Source: Pseudomonas marincola
Lineage (GTDB): Bacteria > Pseudomonadota > Gammaproteobacteria > Pseudomonadales > Pseudomonadaceae
Assembly (NCBI RefSeq): GCF_900116605.1
Contig: NZ_FPBC01000018.1
Location: 20,291 to 84,290, forward strand
DNA length: 64,000 nucleotides
Reading direction: 5' to 3'
The notes under the pieces were generated by a model that made no database searches, was not told the DNA's origin, and saw only the letters and a program-made list of their open reading frames with translations. Within the stretch, counting starts at the first letter, position 1; the number at the start of each line of letters is the position of its first letter. Shown here one piece after another: positions 52,533-61,402 of this stretch. The translations under genes were made by a program, and so were the position numbers.

Positions 52533-53585
52533 TTAGGCATTTTCCAGGCTCATACTTTGTGGTTTATCTGCACCACTTAAATCGCTCACTGTCTTGGCTT
52601 TAGCTATCGAGAGTTCACCAGGTAATGCGACAGCATTCTTAACGGCAATCACCTCAGCCATCACACTAACCGCAATCTCCGGTGGGGTTTTACTACCGAT
52701 GTAGATTCCGATCGGTCCGTGAAGGCGCTCGAGCGATTCCTGCGTCTCTCCAAAATGTTCGATCAGCCTATCTCGTCGGCTCTGGTTGTTACGCCGCGAA
52801 CCTATGGCTCCTATGTAGAAAGCCGAGCTTTGTAAGGCTTCCAACAATGCGAGATCATCCAGTTTCGGGTCATGGCTGAGGGCAATGATCGCGGTACGAA
52901 CGTCTGGCGAAAACGCTCTGACTACGTCATCTGGCATCTCTTGGATAACACCCACTCCCGGAACACTCCATGATTCTATGTATTGAGGCCTGGGATCACA
53001 GATAGTCACTTGGAAGCCATTGAACTGCGCCATCACCGCAACATATTCGGCCAACGCACCCGCACCAATAAGTAACATGCGATAGCCAGGCCCCAAGGTA
53101 CTGCTCATGCGTTGGCCGTCAAATGTGAATTGATGTGGAGTCGAGGTGTTGTGCAAATTGACCTGCCCAGTACGCAGGTCTAATTCGCGGCGCACCAATT
53201 GGCCGGAGTCGAGGCCTGCTAGCAGTTGATCAAGCGGCTCCTTGGCGGGCTTGAACTCAAGTACCAGCTCCAACGTACCGCCGCATGGCAACCCAAAGCG
53301 ATGCGCTTCGTCGGAGCTTACTCCGTAGCGAACCACCTCAGGCAGTCTTCGTGGCAAGCCTTCCGCACCATGAGCCGTTGTGTATTTGTGGATGAGGTCA
53401 TCCTCTATACACCCACCGGACACGCTGCCAACCACTCGTCCATCATTGCGAAGCGCCATCATCGACCCCACTGGCCGAGGTGAAGAGCCCCACGTTCGCG
53501 CTACGGTCACCAGCAGCACGCGCTCACCCGCAGACAGCCAATCACGGGCAGTACGCAGGACCAGTAGATCAATGCTTTCCATCAA
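52533..53585 (-). CDS. xdhC: XdhC/CoxI family molybdenum cofactor maturation protein
   Basis: A 350-residue protein with an N-terminal XdhC_CoxI domain (GSSPRPVGSMMALRNDGRVV, about residues 31-50) and a C-terminal Rossmann domain (LLIGAGALAEYVA). XdhC proteins bind and sulfurate the molybdenum cofactor before insertion. It is the last gene of the molybdenum hydroxylase operon, 13 bases after the cytochrome reading frame. Confidence 0.9.
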   Translation of the reverse strand: MMESIDLLVLRTARDWLSAGERVLLVTVARTWGSSPRPVGSMMALRNDGRVVGSVSGGCIEDDLIHKYTTAHGAEGLPRRLPEVVRYGVSSDEAHRFGLPCGGTLELVLEFKPAKEPLDQLLAGLDSGQLVRRELDLRTGQVNLHNTSTPHQFTFDGQRMSSTLGPGYRMLLIGAGALAEYVAVMAQFNGFQVTICDPRPQYIESWSVPGVGVIQEMPDDVVRAFSPDVRTAIIALSHDPKLDDLALLEALQSSAFYIGAIGSRRNNQSRRDRLIEHFGETQESLERLHGPIGIYIGSKTPPEIAVSVMAEVIAVKNAVALPGELSIAKAKTVSDLSGADKPQSMSLENA

Positions 53586-53597
53586 GGCTCCTGAGGC

Positions 53598-54944
53598 TTA
53601 TCGCATATGCAAAACAATTGGCGTGGGGCTGGCTGGATCGGTATGTTCGCGCAGACGTGCGACTGCTTGCGAATCCACTTCCCCGCCACTATTGCCCCAA
53701 GTCGTGCGCACAAAAGACACAACCTGCGCGATCTCCAGATCCGTTAATTGCTCGCGATACGCAGGCATACGGTAGGCATCCGGCACCCCATCGGCGACCA
53801 CCCGCAAAGAGCCATTGAGACTGATGTTAATGGCCGAGTCAGATACAGCAATCAACGCAGAAGTTGCACCCGCCAACGGCGGTATCCACGGGGCTTGTCC
53901 TTTGCCATCATTGCCATGACAAGAGGCACAGCGCGTCTCGTAGAGGTGCCCACCGGCGCTGGTAAATGCTGAATCCTTAGCGGCCATGTACTCCCAAGGC
54001 TTACCGTCACGCTCAGGGTCACCCGGCAAAGACTTGAGGTAGTGAGCGATCGCGCCCAGATCAGCGTCCGTCATGAATTGTGTTGAGTTATTGAACGCTT
54101 CAGTCATCGACCCATACACCACGGCATGCTGATTACGTCCAACCTTCAAGAACTGTGCGATATCTGCCTCGCTCCAGCGCCCGAGCCCAGTGTTAGGGTC
54201 ATTGCGCAAACTCGGGGCGTACCAGCCATCAAGAAGCGCGCCGGCCAGGAACTGCTCGTCTGCCTCACTCAGCCCCTTTTCATTGAATGCCAGACCGCGT
54301 GGCGTATGACAGCTCCCACAGTGCCCAGCGCCCTAAACCAGATAAGCGCCACGATTCCACTGTGCGTCCTGCTCAGTGTTCTCGGCGAAAGTGCCTGGCT
54401 CGGTAAAGAGCGTGTTCCACATTGCTATAGGCCAGCGCATGTTAAGCGGCCAGGGAATTTCACTTGGCACATTGGCGACCTCGGACGGACCCACACCTTG
54501 CATGAAGAAGGCATATAAGGCGCGTACGTCCTCGTCGCTTAGCTTGGCGTACGACGGATAAGGCATTGCCGGATAGAGCCTGCGTCCTTCCGGAGCAACG
54601 CCATGTCTAACAGCGCGATCGAAGTCAGCCAAGCTGTAGCGGCCAATGCCTGCTTTGTCATCTGGGGTAATGTTGGTCGCATAGATCGACCCTAGCGGCG
54701 TGGCCATTTCCAACCCACCGGAAAAGGCCGGGCCATCGGGCAGACTGTGGCAAGCCACGCAGTCGCTAGACCTGGCTACATATTCGCCGCGCTGCACGAG
54801 TGCAGCATCTGACAAGTTGGAGTTGGCTGCGCTATCGAAGGTAGAGTCGGGCACTCGGGTGCCGTACCAAACCAGCAAGCCCGCTACAGCAATGCCGACC
54901 ACTACAACCAAGCCGGCCGCTTTCACCAAATACCGATTACTCAT
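53598..54944 (-). pseudogene. Triheme cytochrome c subunit broken by in-frame TAG
   Basis: Frame runs 448 codons with one stop, TAG at 54333-54335, in the sequence AYLV-stop-GAGHCGSCH. Upstream half: N-terminal membrane anchor and the first heme site CVACH. Downstream half: CGSCH and CASCH. So three hemes as in the cytochrome subunits that pass electrons from IorB-type molybdenum hydroxylases to the membrane. A GAG-to-TAG change would explain the stop. The start lies 15 bases from the molybdopterin subunit. The product is probably inactive unless the stop is read through. Confidence 0.8.
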
Positions 54945-54959
54945 GGTCAGCGGTTCCCG

Positions 54960-57215
54960 TCATGATGGTTGACTAAAGGTGTAGTTAGACATGGGCATGC
55001 TACGAATACGCTGTCCGGTGAGCCTGGCCACTGCGCTGGCCACCGCGGGGGCAACGGCAGGAAGCGGAGGCTCACCAATGCCGCCCATCTTCGCACCGCT
55101 CTCGATCACCTTCACGTGCACACGCGCCATTCGCGACGGTCGCAAAACTGGGTAGAGATCGAAGTTGCGTGCTCGCGGCTGGCAATCGATGTAGACCGTC
55201 TCCTCAACCAATGCCTGCGATAACCCCAGCGCTACAGCGCCATTAACCTGCGCTTCGATGATGGCTGGATTGACGATGCTGCCCGGGTCAATTGCCTGCC
55301 AGATATCGTGAACTCTGACCTGACCATTTTCTATCGACACTTCGGCAACCACTGCTGTTTCAGTTCCGAATGGCGAGGCCATGGCAATGCCCCGCGCGCG
55401 TCGTGAGCCATCTTCGGCGGTAAATGGCCCGGGCTTCCAACCACCTGAAAGCTCAGCCACAGACTTCAACAGATGCGTAAGGCGTTGGTTGTCCTGCAAC
55501 AGTTGCAGGCGAAGTTCGTATGGGTCATGACCGCCCTTCTCGGCCAACTCATCAAGGAACGTCTCATAGAAGAAATCGTTGAGCGAATTGCCCACTGAAC
55601 GCCAGTAGCCCACCATCACCGGGCCCTTCACGTAAGCCTGAGCGATACGCTTATTAGCGATTGCATAAGCCTTTCCAGTCAGCCCCTCAAGGGCCGTCGG
55701 GTCCAACTCTGGACCTTGTTCCCCAGCAATCCCTTCAGTCGGTCCTTCAGTTGCGCTTACTGCCTCTATAGCTACGGGAATGCCTTTATCATCAAGCGCT
55801 GCGCGAAACTTGACCACGGCTACAGGGCGCAGCACATCACGCAGAAACTCCTCCTCGCGGCTCCAGATCAGTTTCACCGGACGGCCGACCGCTTTGGCTA
55901 ATTCGATAGCTTGCGGGAACGGGTTGGCGGTGTCATACAGGAAGTGCCGACCAAAAAAGCCGCCAATCAGAGGCGTATGTAGCTTGATCTTCTCAGGCTC
56001 AAGGCCCGTGCGCTTGACGATGTCTGCAAGGAAAGCATCTTGCGCCTGGTTGGGTAGCCAAATATCCAGCGAGCCATCGGCATTGAACCGAGCCAACGCA
56101 GATGGGGGCTCGAGCTGAGCGTGATTCACGTGCTGGTTATGGTAAGTGGCTTCGATAACAGTGGCTGCCTTGGCCAGGATGCCAGCGGTATCCCCTTCAT
56201 TTTCGGCATCACGGCCAGGTCCCGGCTCATTGGCCAATTGCTCACGAAAAGCCACGCTGGAGAAGTCTGCTGGCATGACCCGAAGCGGGGAGTCCGCTGC
56301 CGCCTCCTGCCATTGCACCTGAATAGCTTCGACGGCGCGCTTAGCATGCCACCAGCGCTCAGCGACAACAGCCACAGCGCCGGGCAAACGGTGGATCGAA
56401 TGTACGCCCTTCATCGCCTTGACCTGCGCCTCGTTGCGCAAGGTGCCTACGGTCATTCCCAGACGTGGCGCATGTTGAACTGCAGCGTGGAGCATGCCTT
56501 CCACTTGCATATCGATGGCGTAGATCGCCTTACCGGTGGATTTCTCGTAACTATCCAGACGGCGTACTGGCTTGCCAATCCAGCGGAACTTGCTTGGGTC
56601 GCGCAGCGTGATGCTCTCAGCATTGGGGACCGGCAAATCCATTGCATCGGGCGCAAGTTCGCCGTAGCTCAGAGAACGGCCCGAAGCTGCGTGCAGCACA
56701 TGGCCCGGTTCGGTCGTCAATTCGGAAACGGGCACATTCAGCCGGGTTCCAGCAGCCTGCAAAAGCATCGCACGCGCAAGCGCACCCAAGCGCCGCATCG
56801 AGGGATAACCCATCCGGACAGACATGCTGCCACCAGTGATCCGCAGGCCGCTCTCCATGACGACATACGCTTCACCAGGCGGCGCGCTCTCAACTACAAA
56901 GGTCGATGGATCAGCGTCCAGTTCTTCGCCAACGATCTGCGCCATTGCGGTGTACGTACCTTGCCCGCCCTCAATAAAGGGGCACAACAGGCGCACAGTG
57001 TTATCAGGGCGGATCTCTAGGAATGCGTTTACCTGTGTTCCTGCTGCGTTGGGCTCTGCGGCCATGGCCTGCATTCTTGCTGAACCGAGCGGCAGGCCGA
57101 AACCCAGTATCAAAGCACCAGCAGCGGTACCGGCAGACGATAACAAAAAGCGGCGGCGCGATAGATTGACAGGTTCCCCAGGCGCTGGGGTTTCGGCATT
57201 AATACGCTTACTCAT
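54960..57215 (-). CDS. Molybdopterin-binding aldehyde/xanthine-dehydrogenase-type subunit
   Basis: A 751-residue large subunit of the IorB/isoquinoline 1-oxidoreductase type. It has a twin-arginine signal (SRRRFLLSS, residues about 19-27) followed by a hydrophobic core, so the enzyme is exported folded. Two molybdopterin domains follow, with GGFFGRHFLYD (about 420) and the C-terminal GIGEPPLPAVAPA where the catalytic Glu of the family lies. It overlaps the iron-sulfur subunit by one base. Substrate unknown: an aldehyde or N-heterocycle. Confidence 0.9.
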   Translation of the reverse strand: MSKRINAETPAPGEPVNLSRRRFLLSSAGTAAGALILGFGLPLGSARMQAMAAEPNAAGTQVNAFLEIRPDNTVRLLCPFIEGGQGTYTAMAQIVGEELDADPSTFVVESAPPGEAYVVMESGLRITGGSMSVRMGYPSMRRLGALARAMLLQAAGTRLNVPVSELTTEPGHVLHAASGRSLSYGELAPDAMDLPVPNAESITLRDPSKFRWIGKPVRRLDSYEKSTGKAIYAIDMQVEGMLHAAVQHAPRLGMTVGTLRNEAQVKAMKGVHSIHRLPGAVAVVAERWWHAKRAVEAIQVQWQEAAADSPLRVMPADFSSVAFREQLANEPGPGRDAENEGDTAGILAKAATVIEATYHNQHVNHAQLEPPSALARFNADGSLDIWLPNQAQDAFLADIVKRTGLEPEKIKLHTPLIGGFFGRHFLYDTANPFPQAIELAKAVGRPVKLIWSREEEFLRDVLRPVAVVKFRAALDDKGIPVAIEAVSATEGPTEGIAGEQGPELDPTALEGLTGKAYAIANKRIAQAYVKGPVMVGYWRSVGNSLNDFFYETFLDELAEKGGHDPYELRLQLLQDNQRLTHLLKSVAELSGGWKPGPFTAEDGSRRARGIAMASPFGTETAVVAEVSIENGQVRVHDIWQAIDPGSIVNPAIIEAQVNGAVALGLSQALVEETVYIDCQPRARNFDLYPVLRPSRMARVHVKVIESGAKMGGIGEPPLPAVAPAVASAVARLTGQRIRSMPMSNYTFSQPS

Positions 57216-57697
57216 CAGACACCCTCCTCGTTAGGCGCCGCAGAGGAGCCGATGTTGTTAGCCAAATCGTGCACAGCGGCATTGATGGCGTTGTAAGTCC
57301 CGCAGCGACAGAGATTGACCATCGCTGCTTGGATCTGAGCGGTGCTAGGGGAAGGGTTCCGTTTGAGTAAGGCTGTCGCTGCCATCACCTGACCGGACTG
57401 GCAGTAGCCACATTGAGCAACCTGACGCTCGACCCACGCCGTCACTACTTGCTTACCAACCTCGTCAGACTCGATTGCCTCGATGGTCGTGACCTCCCGG
57501 CCGACAACACTCGCAACCGGAGTCACACATGAGCGCGTCACGTTGCCGTCTACCAGCACCGAGCAGGCACCGCATTGAGCCAGGCCGCAGCCGTACTTTG
57601 TGCCGGTCATGCCTAGGTCGTCGCGGATAACCCACAACAGCGGCGTGTCAGCTTCGGCGTCGACCTTGTAGGTCTTTTGGTTAATTCGTAGCTCCAT
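57215..57697 (-). CDS. (2Fe-2S) iron-sulfur subunit of a molybdenum hydroxylase
   Basis: A 160-residue IorA-like subunit. The plant-type cluster has CGLAQCGACSVLVDG...C (about residues 39-62) and the second cluster has QCGYCQSGQV and NLCRCGTYN (about 100-140). It passes electrons from molybdenum to the cytochrome. First gene of the operon; AGGTGAG precedes its start. Confidence 0.92.
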   Translation of the reverse strand: MELRINQKTYKVDAEADTPLLWVIRDDLGMTGTKYGCGLAQCGACSVLVDGNVTRSCVTPVASVVGREVTTIEAIESDEVGKQVVTAWVERQVAQCGYCQSGQVMAATALLKRNPSPSTAQIQAAMVNLCRCGTYNAINAAVHDLANNIGSSAAPNEEGV

Positions 57698-58262
57698 GAC
57701 TCACCTGCTATCACGATGGTTAGTATTTTTTAAGAAGACAGACACTTGGCTGCCAAGCTTTGCATTTATCTGACATTAGCACTGATGGCTCTAGTTCGGG
57801 CTTTGCAAGCGGAGATAGCCGTTATTAGTCTTGCTTATCAATCCCCACGTTACCCGCATGAACCGCCCAAGCGACGGGTGTCTCATGCCCACAGGCACTC
57901 CCTTCGTTCTGTCGTCATCAGACGGTGAAACTAGTCTGCTGTTAATATCACCTGCACATCGCCTGCCCCATCAACTCAATGAGGCCTGCTACAACTTCGA
58001 TGTGACCAAGGCGTGTCTATGCATGGCCACACTCCGTCGGATGAATCAATTGGGCTCACACTTTCGAGCGCGCCGTGAAAACGGTGAACAGAGCCGCCAA
58101 TAGCAGCGCCGCTGCACTGGCGATAAAGGTGCTTTGGGACTCTTCCCCAGCTACGACGGTGCAAACGCTGGAAATTTGAGCGCGATGCCTAAGGCCGGGC
58201 ACGCCGCACTGAAGGCGATGTTCAGGGGCGTGTACATCCAGCCAAACAACTGGGCTGATGAT
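57698..58262. other. Gene-poor stretch with degraded coding traces
   Basis: About 565 bases with no intact gene. Upstream of the 2Fe-2S gene the sequence should hold the operon promoter. At 58055-58262 the minus strand shows traces of a transporter end (separate entry). The rest shows nothing I can support. Confidence 0.4.
58055..58262 (-). pseudogene. Possible remnant of an MFS transporter C-terminus
   Basis: Minus-strand frames give QLFGWMYTPLNIAFSAAC, then after a frame change TFIASAAALLLAALFTVF with a stop, like the last helices of a major-facilitator protein. Stops and a frame change show it is broken. Identification is tentative. Confidence 0.3.
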
Positions 58263-58269
58263 TAGACAA

Positions 58270-58332
58270 TGAGCCGAATAGCTGACATTATCAGCTCATG
58301 CAATGAGCCGAATATATTCGCTAATCGGCTCA
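58270..58332. promoter_or_regulatory. Repeated TGAGCCGAATA operator region before fic
   Basis: TGAGCCGAATA occurs at 58270-58280 and 58304-58314, with the inverted TCGGCTCA at 58325-58332, and GCTGA/TCAGC between. The same half-site forms the palindrome before hsdM. The sites overlap the likely fic promoter and start, so they are probably an autoregulatory operator. Confidence 0.65.
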
Positions 58333-58335
58333 CAA

Positions 58336-59487
58336 ATGAGCAAGCCCATGAATGACCCTCTCTGGATCTGGCAGCAGCCGGAATGGCCAAACTTCAACTG
58401 GCAAGCCGAAACGCTAGTCCCGCTGCTTCGTGCCTGCAATCAGGCCCAGGGGCGTTTGCTAGGAATGCTAGGTGCAGTGGGCAGTGGCACTGAAGTACAG
58501 AGCAGCCTGGATGCTATGCTGCAGAACATCGTCACCTCATCAGCTATCGAGGGTGAGCAGCTGAATGTCGGCTCGGTACGCTCCTCCCTCGCTAGGCGTT
58601 TGGGAATCAGCGAAGAAGGCCGAGTCAGTGCACGCTCCGAAGGCCTTGCGCAATTGCTCCTCGATGCCACCAGCGCACACCAACAACCGCTCGATATAAA
58701 AAGGCTATACCGCTGGCACTGCTGGCTGTTCCCTGACGAAGATAACCTGCTGACTCGTCAGTTGCGGGTTGGTACGCTCCGCGGCGAAGAGCCTATGCAG
58801 GTTGTTTCTGGCAGGCTCGACCGACCTACCGTGCATTTTGAAGCCCCGCCGCGCTCTGGATTAGAAGAACAGCTCGCAGATTTTCTTAACTGGTTCGAGA
58901 GCAGCCGCAGCGATGCCGGTCTCGACCCGATATTACGCGCCGGCATTGCCCACTTCTGGTTCGTCACTCTACACCCCTTCGATGACGGTAACGGCCGTCT
59001 TACCCGTGCCATTACCGACATGGCGCTGGCCCAGGGCGAGCAGCAAGCCATCCGTTTTTACGCCATGTCGGCGAGCATCCTCGACGACCGTGCAGGCTAT
59101 TACCACATCCTCGAAATCAGCCAGAAAGGCACGCTGGATATCACCGCCTGGCTGCAGTGGTTTCTCGTAACACTGCTCAAAAGCCTGGAACAAGCACTTG
59201 CCCGCATCGACCGCAGCCTGGCAAAGGCACGCTTCTGGCAAACGCACCGAAGCCACGCCCTTTCTGCAGAGCAAATCAAAGTGCTTAACCGCCTGCTCGA
59301 TGGAGGGGAGCGAGGCTTTGAGGAAGGTATCAGCGCCGCTCAATACCAAGCTGTAGCCAAGGTCTCGAAAGCGACAGCCACTCGCCACCTGAGCGACCTT
59401 GTAGCGAAAGGCTGCATAATCCGGCTGCGGGGAGGTGGGCGCAGTACTCGCTACCAAATAAATAGCGCAGTTAATCTGCCGACCTGA
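58336..59487 (+). CDS. Fic-domain AMPylase-type protein with DUF4172 and winged helix
   Basis: A 383-residue protein from ATG 58336 (58348 is an alternative; the frame extends to 58303, inside the repeats). Layout: DUF4172-like N-terminus (WIWQQPEWPNF), inhibitory-helix motif SSAIEG (about 67-72), Fic core with canonical HPFDDGNGR (about 213-221), then a C-terminal winged helix (about 335-380; VSKATATRHLSDLVAKG). The intact core predicts NMP transfer held in check by the inhibitory Glu. The winged helix and the repeats upstream suggest it also binds DNA and regulates itself and perhaps hsdM. Confidence 0.9.
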   Translation: MSKPMNDPLWIWQQPEWPNFNWQAETLVPLLRACNQAQGRLLGMLGAVGSGTEVQSSLDAMLQNIVTSSAIEGEQLNVGSVRSSLARRLGISEEGRVSARSEGLAQLLLDATSAHQQPLDIKRLYRWHCWLFPDEDNLLTRQLRVGTLRGEEPMQVVSGRLDRPTVHFEAPPRSGLEEQLADFLNWFESSRSDAGLDPILRAGIAHFWFVTLHPFDDGNGRLTRAITDMALAQGEQQAIRFYAMSASILDDRAGYYHILEISQKGTLDITAWLQWFLVTLLKSLEQALARIDRSLAKARFWQTHRSHALSAEQIKVLNRLLDGGERGFEEGISAAQYQAVAKVSKATATRHLSDLVAKGCIIRLRGGGRSTRYQINSAVNLPT

Positions 59488-59517
59488 AATTTACGCAGGC
59501 GTCGCACTGCTTAACGA

Positions 59518-59561
59518 CTGCAATACTTTCGTGCCTTTGCTGCTAATTTCGGTACTATCGG
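59518..59561. repeat. 44-base element, copy 2
   Basis: Second copy of the element at 46665-46708. It lies 31 bases before the NERD gene. TACTAT in the last part could serve as a -10 box, so this may be a shared promoter. Confidence 0.6.
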
Positions 59562-59591
59562 GTTATCTCTCAGGATTGCGAAGAGTAAGAA

Positions 59592-60362
59592 ATGGATTTC
59601 TCTCCGATGATCGCCCAGGTCTGGGGCGTTGTTAGCTGGTTAATTCCGCTGGCAATGCTTGCAGGCCTCATCAAGTCTCCCTGGTTCAAGGGCCACGTTG
59701 GCGAGCTACTGGTGCGGCTATTTGCCCATTGGCAACTGGACAAGCAAACCTACCGCCGCCTGCACAATGTCACGCTTAACACGCCAGACGGCACCACGCA
59801 GATCGACCACGTATTTATCTCGCCCTACGGCATCTTCGTGCTGGAAACGAAGAACATGAGCGGCTGGATATTCGGCAGCGAAAAGCAGGCGCAGTGGATG
59901 CAGCAGATTTTTAAGCGGCGTTTCAAATTCCAGAATCCGCTGCGGCAAAACTACAAACACCTCAAAGCACTGGAAACCACCCTTGGCGTTAATTTCGCGC
60001 ACTTGCACTCGGTAGTCAGCTTTGTCGGCGGCAGCACCTTCAAAACACCAATGCCGGCCAATGTCACCCAAGGCATTGGCTTTATTCGCTACATCAAATC
60101 ATTCCAGCAGCCAGTGTTCAGCGAAGATGAAGTCAGCGTCATGCTGCACGCCTTGCAAACCGGCCGCCGCGCGCCAACCCTCGCCACCCAGCGCGAGCAT
60201 GTGCAAAACCTCAAGCGCCGGAGTGATCCGACAGCCGAGCGGCAATGTCCGAAATGCGGCAGCGCCTTGGTTATTCGCACCCGTAAAACTGGAGCCAATG
60301 TCGGCCAACAATTCTGGGGCTGCTCAACCTTCCCCAAATGCAAAACCATGCAGAGCCTTTAG
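59592..60362 (+). CDS. NERD-domain protein with topoisomerase-type zinc ribbon
   Basis: A 256-residue protein. An N-terminal membrane span (about 8-28) precedes a NERD nuclease-related domain (about 40-150; TTQIDHVFISPYGIFVLETK contains the D-x(n)-ExK core). The C-terminus has a four-Cys zinc ribbon (CPKCG...CSTFPKC, about 217-250) like those of topoisomerase I. It could be a membrane-associated DNA-processing or defence nuclease. It is followed at 38 bases by the Mrr-like gene. Confidence 0.8.
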   Translation: MDFSPMIAQVWGVVSWLIPLAMLAGLIKSPWFKGHVGELLVRLFAHWQLDKQTYRRLHNVTLNTPDGTTQIDHVFISPYGIFVLETKNMSGWIFGSEKQAQWMQQIFKRRFKFQNPLRQNYKHLKALETTLGVNFAHLHSVVSFVGGSTFKTPMPANVTQGIGFIRYIKSFQQPVFSEDEVSVMLHALQTGRRAPTLATQREHVQNLKRRSDPTAERQCPKCGSALVIRTRKTGANVGQQFWGCSTFPKCKTMQSL

Positions 60363-60400
60363 CACGCGGCCCTGCCATCAATCCTGCGCCTGGAGTAGCA

Positions 60401-61321
60401 ATGTCCGTCCCTACCTACGACCAGTTTATTGAGCCGATCCTGCGCTACCTAGCCGCCACGCCCGAAGGCGCGACAGCACGTGACGCCCATGAAGCCGCAG
60501 CTGACTCGCTCCAACTGTCAGAAGCACAACGCCAAGAGCTGATTGCCAGCGGCCAAGCCACCTACAAAAACCGTGCAGGATGGGCGCATGACAGACTAAA
60601 GCGAGCGGGCCTATCGAGCAGCGTTAAACGCGGATACTGGAAGCTGACAGATGAAGGCATTGGTTATGCCGCGCAGCATTTATGCCCACTGAGCGCAGAT
60701 AAAGTCGAACAACTCGCCATCGGGTTCATGAATGTAAAACTCAAAGCCCCGACAGATGCCGTCCCGCTTGATGACCAAGAACAGCAAGCACCGTCACCCA
60801 ACTCAGCAACTGTAAGTCCAGATGACCGTCTAGAGCAGGCTTTGCGCGAACTGCGCGAAGCAACAGCTGCTGACGTGCTGGATAACCTCCTGCAAGTGAG
60901 CCCTAATCGCTTTGAAATCATCGTGTTGGACGTGCTGCACAGCCTAGGATACGGCGCTAACCGCAACGATCTGCAGCGGGTTGGCGGCAGCGGTGATGGC
61001 GGCATCGACGGGGTAATTTCACTCGACAAGCTCGGACTAGAAAAGGTCTACGTGCAAGCCAAGCGTTGGCAGGGCACAGTTGGCCGGCCAGAACTTCAAG
61101 CCTTCTATGGCGCTCTTGCCGGGCAGAAAGCAAAGCGCGGCGTATTTATCACCACATCCGGTTTTACAGCGCAGGCAATCGACTTTTCCCGTTCCGTAGA
61201 AGGCATGGTGTTGGTAGACGGCAACCGATTGGTCAACTTGATGATGGATCACGAAGTCGGCGTAACCTCGCGTCTACTAAAGTTGCCGAAGCTGGATAGC
61301 GACTACTTCGATGAAGAATGA
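60401..61321 (+). CDS. Mrr-like type IV restriction protein
   Basis: A 306-residue protein starting at ATG 60401 with GGAG upstream. The N-terminal winged-helix Mrr_N domain (about 3-95) binds DNA. The catalytic domain (about 165-290) has GGSGDGGIDGVI and the VQAKRW QxK motif of Mrr nucleases. Mrr-type enzymes cut methylated or foreign-modified DNA, which complements a type I system. Confidence 0.9.
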   Translation: MSVPTYDQFIEPILRYLAATPEGATARDAHEAAADSLQLSEAQRQELIASGQATYKNRAGWAHDRLKRAGLSSSVKRGYWKLTDEGIGYAAQHLCPLSADKVEQLAIGFMNVKLKAPTDAVPLDDQEQQAPSPNSATVSPDDRLEQALRELREATAADVLDNLLQVSPNRFEIIVLDVLHSLGYGANRNDLQRVGGSGDGGIDGVISLDKLGLEKVYVQAKRWQGTVGRPELQAFYGALAGQKAKRGVFITTSGFTAQAIDFSRSVEGMVLVDGNRLVNLMMDHEVGVTSRLLKLPKLDSDYFDEE

Positions 61322-61402
61322 CAAGACGAAAATAAATTCTCTCCTTTTTGTGATGCATTAGGGTCAGATCACCCAAATGCGGGAAAGCAGGAAGCGAAGA
61401 AC

